DNA of 32,228 bases from Fidelibacterota bacterium (lineage in GTDB: Bacteria; Pseudomonadota; Alphaproteobacteria; Rhodospirillales; Rhodospirillaceae). Within the stretch, counting starts at the first letter, position 1; each line of letters opens with the position of its first letter. Positions 15,406 through 23,640 of this stretch are shown here, in pieces. Under the pieces are notes generated by a model. That model made no database searches. It had not been told where the DNA came from and saw nothing but the letters and a program-made list of their open reading frames with translations. The translations under genes and the position numbers were made by a program. Location: assembly GCA_945903705.1 (NCBI GenBank), contig CAMDOZ010000019.1, positions 1 through 32,228 on the forward strand, given 5' to 3'.

Positions 15406-17121
15406 ATGGAAATTCAGAGCATTCACGGCAGCACCAAGACCACCGCAGCGACGACGGCCTCCTCGGAAGAGGATACGGCGTCGACGGCGAGCGGGTTTGC
15501 CGCGCTTCTGAGCATGGTCGGCTCCCAGTTCAAGGCCACCCTCGGCATCGGCATGGACCCGGTGGTGATCAAGACCGACGCGGACCCGGAAGCGGTGCGC
15601 GCCCCTGAGCCGCGCGAAGCCAAGCCGCGCCCCGAGCGTTCGGACGAAAAGGACGCCAAGGCGAAGCCGGCGAAGGACGAGAACGAAGAGGGTGAGACGC
15701 AGGCGGATGAAACCGCCGCTGCGGACGAGCAGAATTCAGAAACCACCGACGCGGGCGCCGACGCCCAGGCCGGCCAGGAGCAAGCGGCGCAGGCCGCGGT
15801 TGCCGCGGTCGTCGATGCGGCGTTGATCGCGCAGACCACCACGGTCGCGCCGGTCGTTGTCGCGGAAACCGTTGCCGTCGCCGCGGTTGAAACCGTGAGC
15901 GCGGACGTCGAAGCTGTGGTGACCCAAGTCGTTGCCGCCGATACGAACGTGAAGGCGGCCGAGACGGTTGTCGATGTGAAGGCCGCCGTGCAGACCGAAG
16001 TGAAGGTCGCCGAAAAAGTCGTGGCGCCGGAAGCCGTCGTGAAAGACACCGCCCGCGTGCAGCAGGCGATCAGCGCCTACGCGCCGACGCAGTCCACCGA
16101 CGACGTTGAAGCAGTCGCGGTGGAAGCTGAAACCACCACCGTCGATACCAAGGCGGCCGCGAAGGACAACGCAGTACGTACCCTCGAGGTGCGCTCCGCC
16201 GCGGCGCAGGAGCAGGCCAACAATCTCGCCCGCCTGCTCGGCAGCGAGAACCGCATCCAAGTCCAAGTGAATGTGAATGCCGCCCACACCGCCAAACAGG
16301 CTGTGGCGGACGTGTCGATCTACAACATCTACGCCGGTTACAGCGCCGCCGACGCCATCTCGCTCGCGAACGGTCAGTTCGGCCAAGCCGAGCAGAGCCC
16401 GACGCAGACCCAGCCGCAGGCTCAAACCGCCGCGCCGCGCGCCAACGAAGCACTTCCACAGGCCGTCGTCCTTCCGCAGCCCGCGCAGGCGCCGGGCGCC
16501 ACGAATGCCCAGACCTCCGCGCCCGCGCGCGCCGAGGGCCTCGCACCGGTGGCCGTGCAGGCGAGCGCCTCTTCAGGCGGCGCTGCGACCGCCAACCAGA
16601 ACTTCAGCGCCTTCGCCCAGAGCGGCCAGTCGAACGCGGCGCAGCAAACTCAACAGGCGGCCCAGCCCAATCCGACCGAGCGCCCGGCCGCGACCGCGCA
16701 GTACGTGATCGACCAGATCAAGGTGAACATCACCAAGGCCGCCAAAGCCGGCCTCGACCGCGTCACCATTCAGCTGAAGCCGGTGGAACTCGGCCGGATC
16801 GAGATCAAGCTCGAGATGAGCGAAGACCACAAAGTGCGCGTCACCGTGACGGCCGACACCAAGGACACGCTCTCTCTGCTGCAGACCGACAGCCGCACCC
16901 TCGAGCGCACCCTCAACGACGCCGGCCTGCGCACGGATGCGAACAACCTTCACTTCAATCTGCGCAGCGAAAGCGACACCCAGTCCGCTGAAGGCCAGAA
17001 CGGCCAACGCGGCAAGAACGGCGGAAGCGCGACCAACGAAGCGGCGGGCGAAGAACTCCCGTCGTCCTTTGACTACGCGGCGGCGGCTAATGCCCGCGGC
17101 GGCGTGGACACGTTTGCTTAA
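15406..17121 (+). CDS. fliK: Flagellar hook-length control protein FliK
   Basis: 571 residues. Residues 1-430 are a low-complexity Ala/Val/Gln/Pro-rich ruler region with repeated VVA/VAA/VKA patterns and no cysteines, as usual for FliK molecular rulers. The C-terminal Flg_hook domain (about 435-520) reads VTIQLKPVELGRIEIKLEMS, then VRVTVTADTKDTLSLLQTDSRTLERTLNDAGL and LHFNLR, a clear family signature. FliK is exported through the flagellar type III apparatus. It switches export from hook to filament subunits once the hook has its final length. The gene is followed 24 bases later by flgD, and flgE comes next: a hook-assembly unit. The ruler region is only weakly conserved, so function rests on the C-terminal domain and context. 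Confidence 0.92.
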   Translation: MEIQSIHGSTKTTAATTASSEEDTASTASGFAALLSMVGSQFKATLGIGMDPVVIKTDADPEAVRAPEPREAKPRPERSDEKDAKAKPAKDENEEGETQADETAAADEQNSETTDAGADAQAGQEQAAQAAVAAVVDAALIAQTTTVAPVVVAETVAVAAVETVSADVEAVVTQVVAADTNVKAAETVVDVKAAVQTEVKVAEKVVAPEAVVKDTARVQQAISAYAPTQSTDDVEAVAVEAETTTVDTKAAAKDNAVRTLEVRSAAAQEQANNLARLLGSENRIQVQVNVNAAHTAKQAVADVSIYNIYAGYSAADAISLANGQFGQAEQSPTQTQPQAQTAAPRANEALPQAVVLPQPAQAPGATNAQTSAPARAEGLAPVAVQASASSGGAATANQNFSAFAQSGQSNAAQQTQQAAQPNPTERPAATAQYVIDQIKVNITKAAKAGLDRVTIQLKPVELGRIEIKLEMSEDHKVRVTVTADTKDTLSLLQTDSRTLERTLNDAGLRTDANNLHFNLRSESDTQSAEGQNGQRGKNGGSATNEAAGEELPSSFDYAAAANARGGVDTFA

Positions 17122-17145
17122 GAGAACAAGGACCGGATAACGGCT

Positions 17146-17832
17146 ATGGCAGTTTCAGGCATCACATCTCCGAACGTGGCGATCGATCAGGTCACCACGT
17201 CGAAGAACAAGCTGGCGAAGGACCTGAACTCCTTCCTACAGCTGCTGACGTCACAGCTGAAGAACCAGGATCCGCTGTCGCCGATGGATTCGTCGGAGTT
17301 CACCAACCAATTGGTGGAATTCGCGCAGGTCGAACAGCAGATCGGCATGAACGACAACCTGACGAGCCTGATTGGCCTGACCAACCAGAGCATCGTCTCG
17401 AACGCCGTGAACTACATCGGCAAGACGATCGAAGGCGAAAGCAACCAGGCACCGCTGCAGAATGGAAAGCTGAAGGCCGCTTACGGCCTCAACGCCGAAG
17501 CGCACCAGGTGACCGTCGTGGTGCGCAATGAGGCGGGCGACATCATCTACTCGCGCCCGATCGAATCCGCCGCCGGCAGGACCCAGGGCGTGCACTCGTT
17601 CGAATGGGACGGCAAGGACAGTAACGGCAACCAGCTGCCGGACGGCCCGTTTACGATTTCTGTGACCGCCGTCGGCGCGGACGAAACGCCGATCGAAAAC
17701 TACATCACCGCCTTCGGGCGCGTGACAGGTGTGACGACGATCAATGGTGCGACCGTACTCCTCGTCGGCAAGGTCGGAATTCCAGTGAATTCCGTGCTGT
17801 CGGTGACGGGGTCGGAAGAGAGCGGAAACTAA
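17146..17832 (+). CDS. flgD: Flagellar hook capping/assembly protein FlgD
   Basis: 228 residues, normal FlgD length. The N-terminal signature LNSFLQLLTSQLKNQDPLSP, then MDSSEFTNQLVEFAQVEQQIGMN (residues 24-68) is diagnostic. The C-terminal half is beta-rich, with FEWDGKDSNGNQLPDGPFTI matching the FlgD Ig-like/FLG domain ('W.G.d..G..lp.G.Y'). FlgD forms a scaffold cap at the growing hook tip so that FlgE subunits can polymerise, and it is later discarded. The start has AAGGA about ten bases upstream. It sits between fliK and flgE on the same strand. Confidence 0.96.
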   Translation: MAVSGITSPNVAIDQVTTSKNKLAKDLNSFLQLLTSQLKNQDPLSPMDSSEFTNQLVEFAQVEQQIGMNDNLTSLIGLTNQSIVSNAVNYIGKTIEGESNQAPLQNGKLKAAYGLNAEAHQVTVVVRNEAGDIIYSRPIESAAGRTQGVHSFEWDGKDSNGNQLPDGPFTISVTAVGADETPIENYITAFGRVTGVTTINGATVLLVGKVGIPVNSVLSVTGSEESGN

Positions 17833-17892
17833 CGCGAGTTTGGGCGAGTTTTAGGAAGAAATTAACCCGGCCAGGCCAATGTCGCGAATTGA

Positions 17893-17908
17893 GGGAAACC
17901 CATTTGCG
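17893..17908 (+). promoter_or_regulatory. Possible sigma-54 promoter of flgE
   Basis: GGGAAACCCATTTGCG has GG and GC at the correct ten-base spacing and the same TTGCG -12 element as the fliK promoter, but a poor -24 half (GGGAAA instead of TGGCAC). It lies 36 bases before the flgE ATG in a 111-base gap that could well hold a separate promoter. No clear enhancer is seen close by. Confidence 0.4.
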
Positions 17909-17943
17909 ACGGGCCAGAAACGGCCAAGCTAAGGAGACGCAAG

Positions 17944-19884
17944 ATGTCGCTGTTCGGTGCATTATTTTCAGGCGTGTCGGGATTGCAGTCGCAATCCTCC
18001 GCCATGGGCGCCATCGCTGACAACGTGACCAACGTCAACACGATTGGCTTCAAGGGCACGCAGGTCAACTTCAAGACCCTCGTGACGGCGCAGGTCTCCT
18101 TGACCCAGTACTCGCCGGGCGGCGTGCAGTCGAGCCCGCGCCAGAACATCGACATTCAGGGCCTCCTGCAGGCGACCACGTCCTCGACCGACGTCGGCAT
18201 CTCGGGCGCAGGCTTCTTCGTGACGAGCGCGTCGGCCGCCTCCGGCGCCAACGATCTCTTCACCTATACCCGCGCGGGCTCGTTCAAAGTCGACAACGAA
18301 GGTTTCCTCCAGAACGTCGGCGGCGGTTATCTCCAGGGCTGGCCGTTGTCCTTCCACGACGGCACGCTCTCGGCCAAGACGGTGACGGTCGGCAGCAACA
18401 CCTTCATGAAGGCCTATATCCGCGAGAACGGCGACAAGGTCATCATCAACGACAACATCATCGACAGCCAGAACCTGCGGCCGATGAACCTGCAGACGAT
18501 CGGCGGCACCGCGTCGCCGACGACGAACCTGTCCGTGGGCGCGAACCTGCCGGCGGGCGCGCTGATCAACGCTCAGGAGCGCATCAACGCCCTGATCTTC
18601 GATAGCTTGGGCAACCCACACAACATCAGCTACAACTTCGCCAAGACCGCGGCCAACGAATGGGCCGCGACAATCGAGCAGCCGGCCCAGTCGGCGGTCG
18701 TGACACAGAAGACGCAGAACGACGAAGTTTTTTATGCGGGCGGGCGCATCGACTTCAACGACGAAGCACAGCTTCCGCTCTCGGGAGTGATCAACTTCTC
18801 GGTTGAGAACACACAGTTCAACATTACCCTCGATCCCATCAATCCCGACGACGCCGCCAGCGGCGTCATCAGCACGGCCTCGCGGACCATCAGCCAGGTC
18901 ATCGATCAAATGGCCACTGTGATCAACGATCTCATGATCAGCGCCTACGGCCTCGCCGACCCGATCGCGGGCGCGCCGCCGTTGCCCCCGGGCAACTGGT
19001 GCCGCCGCATCTCGGGCGAAAACGGTCTCACCTTCGACCAGGCTTCGGCGGAATGGCCGCTCCAGTTCGGTGTCGATTCAGTCAACCTGGCCGGCGTTCC
19101 GGTCACTGACGCGACCGGCAAACAGGTCATGTTTCAGACCGGTTTTTACACGGTGCCGGAACTCGATGAAGGCGAGAGCCTCAACGGTACCGTCGGGGAT
19201 ATCGGCTACGCCTGGTTCGATTTGGCCGCCAGCAGAGCAAACGCGGGCCTCGCCGGCGCAGAGGCTCCGACACGCGGCGTGCCGGCCATCCAGTTCTCCG
19301 GCAACGGCACCCCGGCCGAATTCTTCGGCCGCGATCCCTCCGAAGCCCCCTCGCCCAAGTTCACCATCGAACTCCAGTGGGCGAACGGCGCGGAAAACAT
19401 GGAATCGGGCAATCCGGACAGCCCGGCGATCGAAACCTTCTTCGGCAATTACAACACGCCGGACGGCATCACCCAGCTTTCGGGCGACTTCCAGCTCAAC
19501 TACCTGCAGCAGAACGGCGCGAAGTTCGGCAACTTCGCCGGCGTCTCCATCGGCACGGACGGCATCGTCACGGCCCTGTTCGACAACGGCGTGACGCGCC
19601 CGGTGTTCATGGTCCCGCTGGCGAGCTTCACCAATCCGAACGGCCTGCAGTCCTTGTCGGGCAACGTCTGGATCGCCACCGACTTCTCGGGCAACCCGAC
19701 CTTACGCGAAGCGGGTTCGGCCGGCGCCGGCCTCATGAATGCCGCGACCCTCGAGGCCTCGACGGTCGACCTCGGCACCGAGTTCACGCGCATGATCACG
19801 ACCCAGCGTGCCTACTCCTCGGCCGCGAAAATCATCACCACCGCCGACGACATGCTGAGCGAACTGCTCAATATCAAGCGGTAG
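17944..19884 (+). CDS. flgE: Flagellar hook protein FlgE
   Basis: 646 residues, longer than enteric FlgE (about 400) but in the range of alphaproteobacterial hook proteins with an enlarged variable middle. The N-terminus MSLFGALFSGVSGLQSQSSA plus ADNVTNVNTIGFKGTQVNFKTL is the flagellar rod/hook signature. The C-terminus EASTVDLGTEFTRMITTQRAYSSAAKIITTADDML is the matching flg_bbr_C helix that packs against it. The protein polymerises into the flexible hook outside the cell after type III export. A single cysteine-like residue is seen near residue 353 (NWCRR), unusual for an axial protein. AAGGAG lies seven bases before the ATG. A strong terminator follows. Confidence 0.96.
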   Translation: MSLFGALFSGVSGLQSQSSAMGAIADNVTNVNTIGFKGTQVNFKTLVTAQVSLTQYSPGGVQSSPRQNIDIQGLLQATTSSTDVGISGAGFFVTSASAASGANDLFTYTRAGSFKVDNEGFLQNVGGGYLQGWPLSFHDGTLSAKTVTVGSNTFMKAYIRENGDKVIINDNIIDSQNLRPMNLQTIGGTASPTTNLSVGANLPAGALINAQERINALIFDSLGNPHNISYNFAKTAANEWAATIEQPAQSAVVTQKTQNDEVFYAGGRIDFNDEAQLPLSGVINFSVENTQFNITLDPINPDDAASGVISTASRTISQVIDQMATVINDLMISAYGLADPIAGAPPLPPGNWCRRISGENGLTFDQASAEWPLQFGVDSVNLAGVPVTDATGKQVMFQTGFYTVPELDEGESLNGTVGDIGYAWFDLAASRANAGLAGAEAPTRGVPAIQFSGNGTPAEFFGRDPSEAPSPKFTIELQWANGAENMESGNPDSPAIETFFGNYNTPDGITQLSGDFQLNYLQQNGAKFGNFAGVSIGTDGIVTALFDNGVTRPVFMVPLASFTNPNGLQSLSGNVWIATDFSGNPTLREAGSAGAGLMNAATLEASTVDLGTEFTRMITTQRAYSSAAKIITTADDMLSELLNIKR

Positions 19885-19942
19885 GTCTAACGGTTCTTCG
19901 GTTTAGCGGCCCTCATCACCGGGGGTAGCTGAAGACGGGAAG

Positions 19943-19972
19943 GCCCGGCACCTCGTGTGCCGGGCTTTTTTT
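19943..19972 (+). terminator. Rho-independent terminator after flgE
   Basis: GCCCGGCAC-ctcgt-GTGCCGGGC forms a perfect 9-bp GC-rich stem followed by seven Ts. It lies 58 bases after the flgE stop and ends the hook transcript. Confidence 0.9.
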
Positions 19973-20023
19973 CTTTCAGGCGCGGCTAAACACGCGCCGG
20001 TTGTGCGCATCCTTTGTGTCTTC

Positions 20024-20049
20024 GGAACCTTGTAAGCGGGGCTGCCGTT
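20024..20049 (+). promoter_or_regulatory. EcfG (general stress sigma factor) promoter
   Basis: GGAAC-N17-CGTT matches exactly the alphaproteobacterial general-stress consensus GGAAC-N16/17-CGTT. The -10 ends 34 bases before the start of the periplasmic gene at 20084. The -35 is embedded in an 8-bp inverted repeat (CGGAACCT at 20023 and AGGTTCCG at 20051). Confidence 0.65.
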
Positions 20050-20070
20050 TAGGTTCCGAGAAGACCTCGA

Positions 20071-20077
20071 AAGGAGG
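20071..20077 (+). promoter_or_regulatory. Consensus Shine-Dalgarno AAGGAGG
   Basis: A perfect AAGGAGG six bases before the ATG at 20084, the strongest ribosome binding site noticed in the window. It fixes the start of this gene and suggests high translation. Confidence 0.8.
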
Positions 20078-20083
20078 CCGCCC

Positions 20084-20740
20084 ATGACCCTACGACTTGT
20101 GTATTTCCCCATCATGCTCGCCGCGATGAGTCTCGCCTTCGCGAGCTATGCGCAGGACCGCGTGAGCGATGCGCCGCCCGCAAGCGAGATCAGCCTCTCG
20201 GGCAAGGTTGCCGCAATCGATCAGGATTCATTCATGCTCGATTACGGCGCCGGCCGCGTCCGCGTCGATCTCGAGGACGGATTGGATTGGTTTCCCGCCG
20301 GAGCCGCCGGCCTTACCCTCGGCGAGCCGGTCACCGTGAACGGCGTCATCGACGACGACATGTTCGACACCCGCGAGATCGAGGCCACCTCGATCTACCG
20401 GCCGTCGCTGCAAACCTACCTCTATGCCGACACCAGTAACGCTCGTTTCTTCCCGCCGACGGAGACCCGCCCCAACGATCTCTCCTGGGCGAATCTTTCA
20501 GGCACGGTCAGGGGCGTCACGGGCCGCGATTTCATTCTCGATACCGGCGTGCGTGAATTCCGCGTCACGACGGACGCCGCCCAGACTCCGAACACCGTGA
20601 GCCGCCTTCGCCCCGGCACGCGGGTCTCGGTCTCCGGCCTCGTGAACGGCGACGACATTTTCGACCGTCAGGAAATCGACGCGACGAATGTCGTGGTTCT
20701 GTCACAGCCGTCACGCCGGGTGATCATCCGTCGCGACTAG
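20084..20740 (+). CDS. Exported protein with two OB-fold-like domains, stress-promoter controlled
   Basis: 218 residues with a Sec signal peptide (basic start MTLRLVYF, hydrophobic core, cleavage near SYA-QD at residue 24). The mature part is an internal duplication. Residues about 35-105 (SLSGKVAAIDQDSFMLDYG; VTVNGVIDDDMFDTREIEAT) and about 137-210 (NLSGTVRGVTGRDFILDTG; VSVSGLVNGDDIFDRQEIDAT) share the pattern 'LSG.V......F.LD.G ... V.V.G.....D.FD..EI.AT'. This resembles periplasmic OB-fold (BOF/YgiW-like) proteins, some of which bind small ligands or stabilise under stress. The exact function is unknown. The perfect EcfG-type promoter and a consensus ribosome binding site suggest strong induction in the general stress response. 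Confidence 0.8.
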   Translation: MTLRLVYFPIMLAAMSLAFASYAQDRVSDAPPASEISLSGKVAAIDQDSFMLDYGAGRVRVDLEDGLDWFPAGAAGLTLGEPVTVNGVIDDDMFDTREIEATSIYRPSLQTYLYADTSNARFFPPTETRPNDLSWANLSGTVRGVTGRDFILDTGVREFRVTTDAAQTPNTVSRLRPGTRVSVSGLVNGDDIFDRQEIDATNVVVLSQPSRRVIIRRD

Positions 20741-20752
20741 GTTCTTTAAAAC

Positions 20753-20802
20753 GTCGCGTGTCCGGCCGGAAAACCGGCTTCCACTTTTCCGGGACACGCT
20801 CG
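20753..20802. repeat. REP-like palindromic element, short copy
   Basis: GCGTGTCC and GGGACACGC are terminal inverted arms around CCGGAAAACCGG and CCACTTTTCC. The same ends and the 'CCGGAAAACC...ACTTTTCC' core occur in the longer element at 31120-31216. The type 'GTGTCCGGAAAAGTGG' is a familiar dispersed alphaproteobacterial palindrome. It sits just after the stop of the OB-fold gene. Confidence 0.75.
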
Positions 20803-20828
20803 TGAGAAAAAAGTCACAGGGAAAAGGG

Positions 20829-20856
20829 AAAGCGCCGGCCGGGAGGCTGGCGCTTT
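20829..20856 (+). other. Strong hairpin in the leader of the small membrane protein gene
   Basis: AAAGCGCCGGCC-ggga-GGCTGGCGCTTT folds into a 12-bp stem with one G-T pair. It is followed by CGCGCGGG rather than a T-run, so it is not a standard terminator. It ends 35 bases before the start codon at 20892 and may stabilise the downstream mRNA or be a processing site. Confidence 0.45.
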
Positions 20857-20891
20857 CGCGCGGGATAAAGAACCTCAAACCAGGAGTCCTT

Positions 20892-21110
20892 ATGAAACCC
20901 ATCATTATCGTCGGCGTCGTGCTCATCTTTGGGGGCATCGCCGCGCTCGTCTTCGGAGGAATCACCTATACGAAGAACGAGACCGTAATAGACGTCGGCC
21001 CCATCGAACTGGAAGCCAAGACCAAGGAAAGCATTCCCATTCCGCAGATCGCGGCGATCCTTGCCACGATCGCCGGCGTCGGCCTTATCATCGTCGGTAA
21101 GCGGACCTGA
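20892..21110 (+). CDS. Small two-helix membrane protein (DUF3185-like)
   Basis: I chose the ATG at 20892 (MKPIIIVGVVLIFGGIAALV), with CAGGAG five to six bases upstream. An upstream GTG at 20802 would start inside REP-like and hairpin DNA. The 72-residue product has membrane segments at about 3-24 and 50-68, separated by a polar loop (YTKNETVIDVGPIELEAKTK, ESIPIPQ), and ends VGKRT. The layout 'G.Y...E.v.d.Gp......k...ipip' is typical of the DUF3185 group of unknown function. It may be transcribed with the stress-type gene upstream, although the REP element lies between. Confidence 0.75.
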   Translation: MKPIIIVGVVLIFGGIAALVFGGITYTKNETVIDVGPIELEAKTKESIPIPQIAAILATIAGVGLIIVGKRT

Positions 21111-21238
21111 GACGCACGCGCGAGGCGGGCCGTAGATTCTTTTTGGCGTTGTGGGGTCGGCCCAGCCCGGCCCCATATCAGATCATAGAGAAAAGTCGTA
21201 AGCCTGGATCACAGCACGCAGGCGAGCGACTAAAAGAG

Positions 21239-21275
21239 CCGGAGCAGGTCTTAAACAACCTGCTCCGGTTTTTTT
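21239..21275 (+). terminator. Rho-independent terminator after the small membrane protein gene
   Basis: CCGGAGCAGGT and ACCTGCTCCGG form a perfect 11-bp stem with an 8-base loop, followed by seven Ts. It faces the 3' end of the convergent exporter gene 15 bases on. Confidence 0.9.
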
Positions 21276-21290
21276 ATTGCCGGATTTTGC

Positions 21291-22697
21291 TTAATGCGGC
21301 GCCGACGCCGCAGGGCGCGAATCATGCAGTGTTAGGGAAAGCAGCCCGGCGGCGAGCGTGAGGGCAGCGCCAAGCGCGAACGCCACTTGATAGCCGCCGT
21401 GCAAAGCGACCGTGGTTTCAGCCCCCGCAGCCGTTAGGAATTGAGACCGCGCCGCCGCGAGACTCGCGAGCACCGCAAGCCCAAGCGCCCCGCCCATCAT
21501 GAAGGACGTGTTGACTACGCCCGAAGCCAGGCCCGATTGCTCGGGCGCTACGTCGTTCATGGCCGCCAACAGAATCGGGTTGAAAGCCACGCCGGCACCA
21601 ATGCCGAGCAGGGTCATCCCCGGCAAGACGTGGAGCATGAAGGCTCCACCAACGGGCACCATCGCGAAGAGGGCAAGGCCGAAGGCTGCGATGACGAGGC
21701 CGGCCACCAGCGGCGTGCGGATCCCAAACCGATTCACGACTATTGCCGAGAGTTTGTAGGAAAACGCTCCCATGATGATGTTCGCCGGCAAAAAGGCGAG
21801 CCCGACGTGAAGCGGGCTGTACCCGAGAACCGATTGCATATAGAGCGCCGAGAGGAAAAACCACGCGAACATCCCCGCAGCCCACAGGACGCCGACAACG
21901 TTGGAGACCGAGACGTTGCGCGAACGGAACAGATGCAAAGGCATCAAGGGCGCCGCAACCCGGGACTCGATCACGATGAAGGCCAACAGAAGGGCCGCGC
22001 CCGCGCCCAGCATCGAGAGCGTCTGGAACGAGGTCCAACCCACCTCGTTTCCGCCGACGATGGCATAGATCGCCAGCAAGAGCGCCGTGGTGACCGTGAT
22101 CGCACCGGCGAAATCGAGTTTGCCGCCGGTGCGCGCGCTGTCGTCCGCCGCCAGGAGGCGCGCCGCAGCGGCGAACACGGCCGCGCCAATCGGTACGTTG
22201 ATCAGAAATATCCAATGCCAGTCGAAGGCATCGGTCAGAAGCCCGCCGAGCAGCACGCCGACGCTGCCACCTGCGGCCATGACAAAACCGAAATACCCCA
22301 TCGCGCGGACCCGCTCAGCGGGCTCGGGAAATAGGTTCGTTATCAGCGACAGCGCTACGGCGGAGACCACCGCACCGCCGAGGCCCTGCACCGCCCGCGC
22401 TGCGACGAGTACGACAGCCGAGCCCGCGAGCCCGCAGGCCAGCGACGCCGCGACGAATACGCTAAGCCCGATCAAAAACAGCCGCCGCTGACCGTAGAGG
22501 TCGGCAAGCCGGCCGCCGAGCAAGAGAAACCCGCCGAAGGTCAAGAGATAGGAATTCACCACCCAGGCCAGCGACGCTTCGGAAAATCCCAGCGCGCTGC
22601 GGATCGTCGGCAGCGCGACGTTTACGACGGTGCTGTCGAGTACGATCATGAGATCGCCCAGGCAGAGGACGATGAAGGCGAGCCAGCGGCGATCCAT
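21291..22697 (-). CDS. MFS drug exporter, DHA2 (14-TMS, EmrB/QacA) family
   Basis: 468 residues, normal DHA2 length, almost entirely membrane segments. The N-terminus reads MIVLDSTVVNVALPTI, the DHA2 motif D1 in the first helix. Next come WVVNSYLLTFGGFLLLGGRLADLYGQRR (motif A, GGRLADLYGQRR) and RAVQGLGGAVVSA (motif B). GVLLGGLLTD with the following WHWIFLINVPIG is motif C and the DHA2 hallmark. It would export drugs or toxic amphiphiles in exchange for protons at the inner membrane; substrate unknown. It lies 50 bases after nadC on the same strand and could be co-transcribed. A role in exporting an NAD-related compound is possible but unsupported. Confidence 0.92.
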   Translation of the reverse strand: MDRRWLAFIVLCLGDLMIVLDSTVVNVALPTIRSALGFSEASLAWVVNSYLLTFGGFLLLGGRLADLYGQRRLFLIGLSVFVAASLACGLAGSAVVLVAARAVQGLGGAVVSAVALSLITNLFPEPAERVRAMGYFGFVMAAGGSVGVLLGGLLTDAFDWHWIFLINVPIGAAVFAAAARLLAADDSARTGGKLDFAGAITVTTALLLAIYAIVGGNEVGWTSFQTLSMLGAGAALLLAFIVIESRVAAPLMPLHLFRSRNVSVSNVVGVLWAAGMFAWFFLSALYMQSVLGYSPLHVGLAFLPANIIMGAFSYKLSAIVVNRFGIRTPLVAGLVIAAFGLALFAMVPVGGAFMLHVLPGMTLLGIGAGVAFNPILLAAMNDVAPEQSGLASGVVNTSFMMGGALGLAVLASLAAARSQFLTAAGAETTVALHGGYQVAFALGAALTLAAGLLSLTLHDSRPAASAPH

Positions 22698-22747
22698 GTG
22701 GGGAGAGTGTTGTTGAATAACGACGCCCGAGGTCAGGCCGTTGAAAG

Positions 22748-23608
22748 CTAGAGGGAACCGTTCTTGAAGTCGAGGCCGACGTCGAGGCTGGGCGCCGAGT
22801 GCGTGATCCAGCCCACCGAAAGGAGATCAACGCCGGATTCCGCGATAGCGCCCGCCGTGGCCGCCGTGATCGAACCCGACGCCTCGGTGATCGCGCGGCG
22901 GTTCACCTTTGCCACGGCTTCTTTGAGCTGGGCGGTCGTCATGTTGTCGAGCAGCACCTGATCGACCCCTTCCGCCAGGGCTTCGTCGAGTTGTGCGAGC
23001 GTATCGACCTCCACCTCGAGCTTGGTCCCCTTCCCCACGACCGCGCGCGCGGCGCGGATTGACGCCGCAACGCCGCCGGCCGCAGCGATGTGGTTGTCCT
23101 TGATCAGGATGGCGTCAAAAAGGCCCATGCGGTGATTGACGCCGCCGCCGCAGCGCACGGCGTACTTCTCAAGGGCGCGCAGGCCCGGGGTCGTTTTCCG
23201 GGTGCAGCAGATGCGCGCCGGCGTGTGCGCGACCGCGGCGACGAGCGCGGCCGTGGCCGTCGCAACACCTGACAGGTGGCCTAGAAAATTGAGCGCGACA
23301 CGCTCGCCGATGAGGATCGACGCGGCACTGCCTTCGAGTTCGAGCACCACATCGCCGGGCGCGACCTTGGCGCCGTCGTTGCGACGCTCCGTGACGTCGA
23401 GACGCGGGTCGACAAGCTGGAAAACGCGCAAGGCCACCGGGATACCGGCCATCACGCCCGCTTTGCGCGCCGCGATCACCGCGCGCGCCTTACGGTCGGG
23501 CGGAACGGTGGCGGCGGTGGTGATGTCGCCGGCGGCGTCCAGATCCTCCTCGAGGGCGCGGCGGATCATGTCGTCGATCCGATCGGCGGCAGGAAGGACG
23601 GGCATCAT
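22748..23608 (-). CDS. nadC: Nicotinate-nucleotide pyrophosphorylase (carboxylating), quinolinate phosphoribosyltransferase
   Basis: NadC joins quinolinate and PRPP to give nicotinate mononucleotide, the third step of de novo NAD synthesis. The product has 286 residues from the ATG at 23608 (MMPVLPAADRIDDMIRRALEEDL). An upstream open frame exists but overlaps nadA. Motifs are DITTAATVP, NFLGHLSGVAT, then CCTRKTTPGLRALEKYAVRCGGGVNHR (PRPP/quinolinate-binding arginines and lysine). LIKDNH, EVEVDT, VLLDNM, EASGSI and the phosphate-binding end VDLLSVGWITHS follow. It begins 32 bases after the nadA stop. No nadB is found between or next to them. Confidence 0.96.
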   Translation of the reverse strand: MMPVLPAADRIDDMIRRALEEDLDAAGDITTAATVPPDRKARAVIAARKAGVMAGIPVALRVFQLVDPRLDVTERRNDGAKVAPGDVVLELEGSAASILIGERVALNFLGHLSGVATATAALVAAVAHTPARICCTRKTTPGLRALEKYAVRCGGGVNHRMGLFDAILIKDNHIAAAGGVAASIRAARAVVGKGTKLEVEVDTLAQLDEALAEGVDQVLLDNMTTAQLKEAVAKVNRRAITEASGSITAATAGAIAESGVDLLSVGWITHSAPSLDVGLDFKNGSL

Positions 23609-23640
23609 TGGGGTCTGCCGGTAAAGAAGATGGGCCGAGC

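Noticed and set aside
20829-20856. Strong hairpin as a terminator
   Set aside because: No T-run follows on either strand and a gene with a good ribosome binding site starts 35 bases later.
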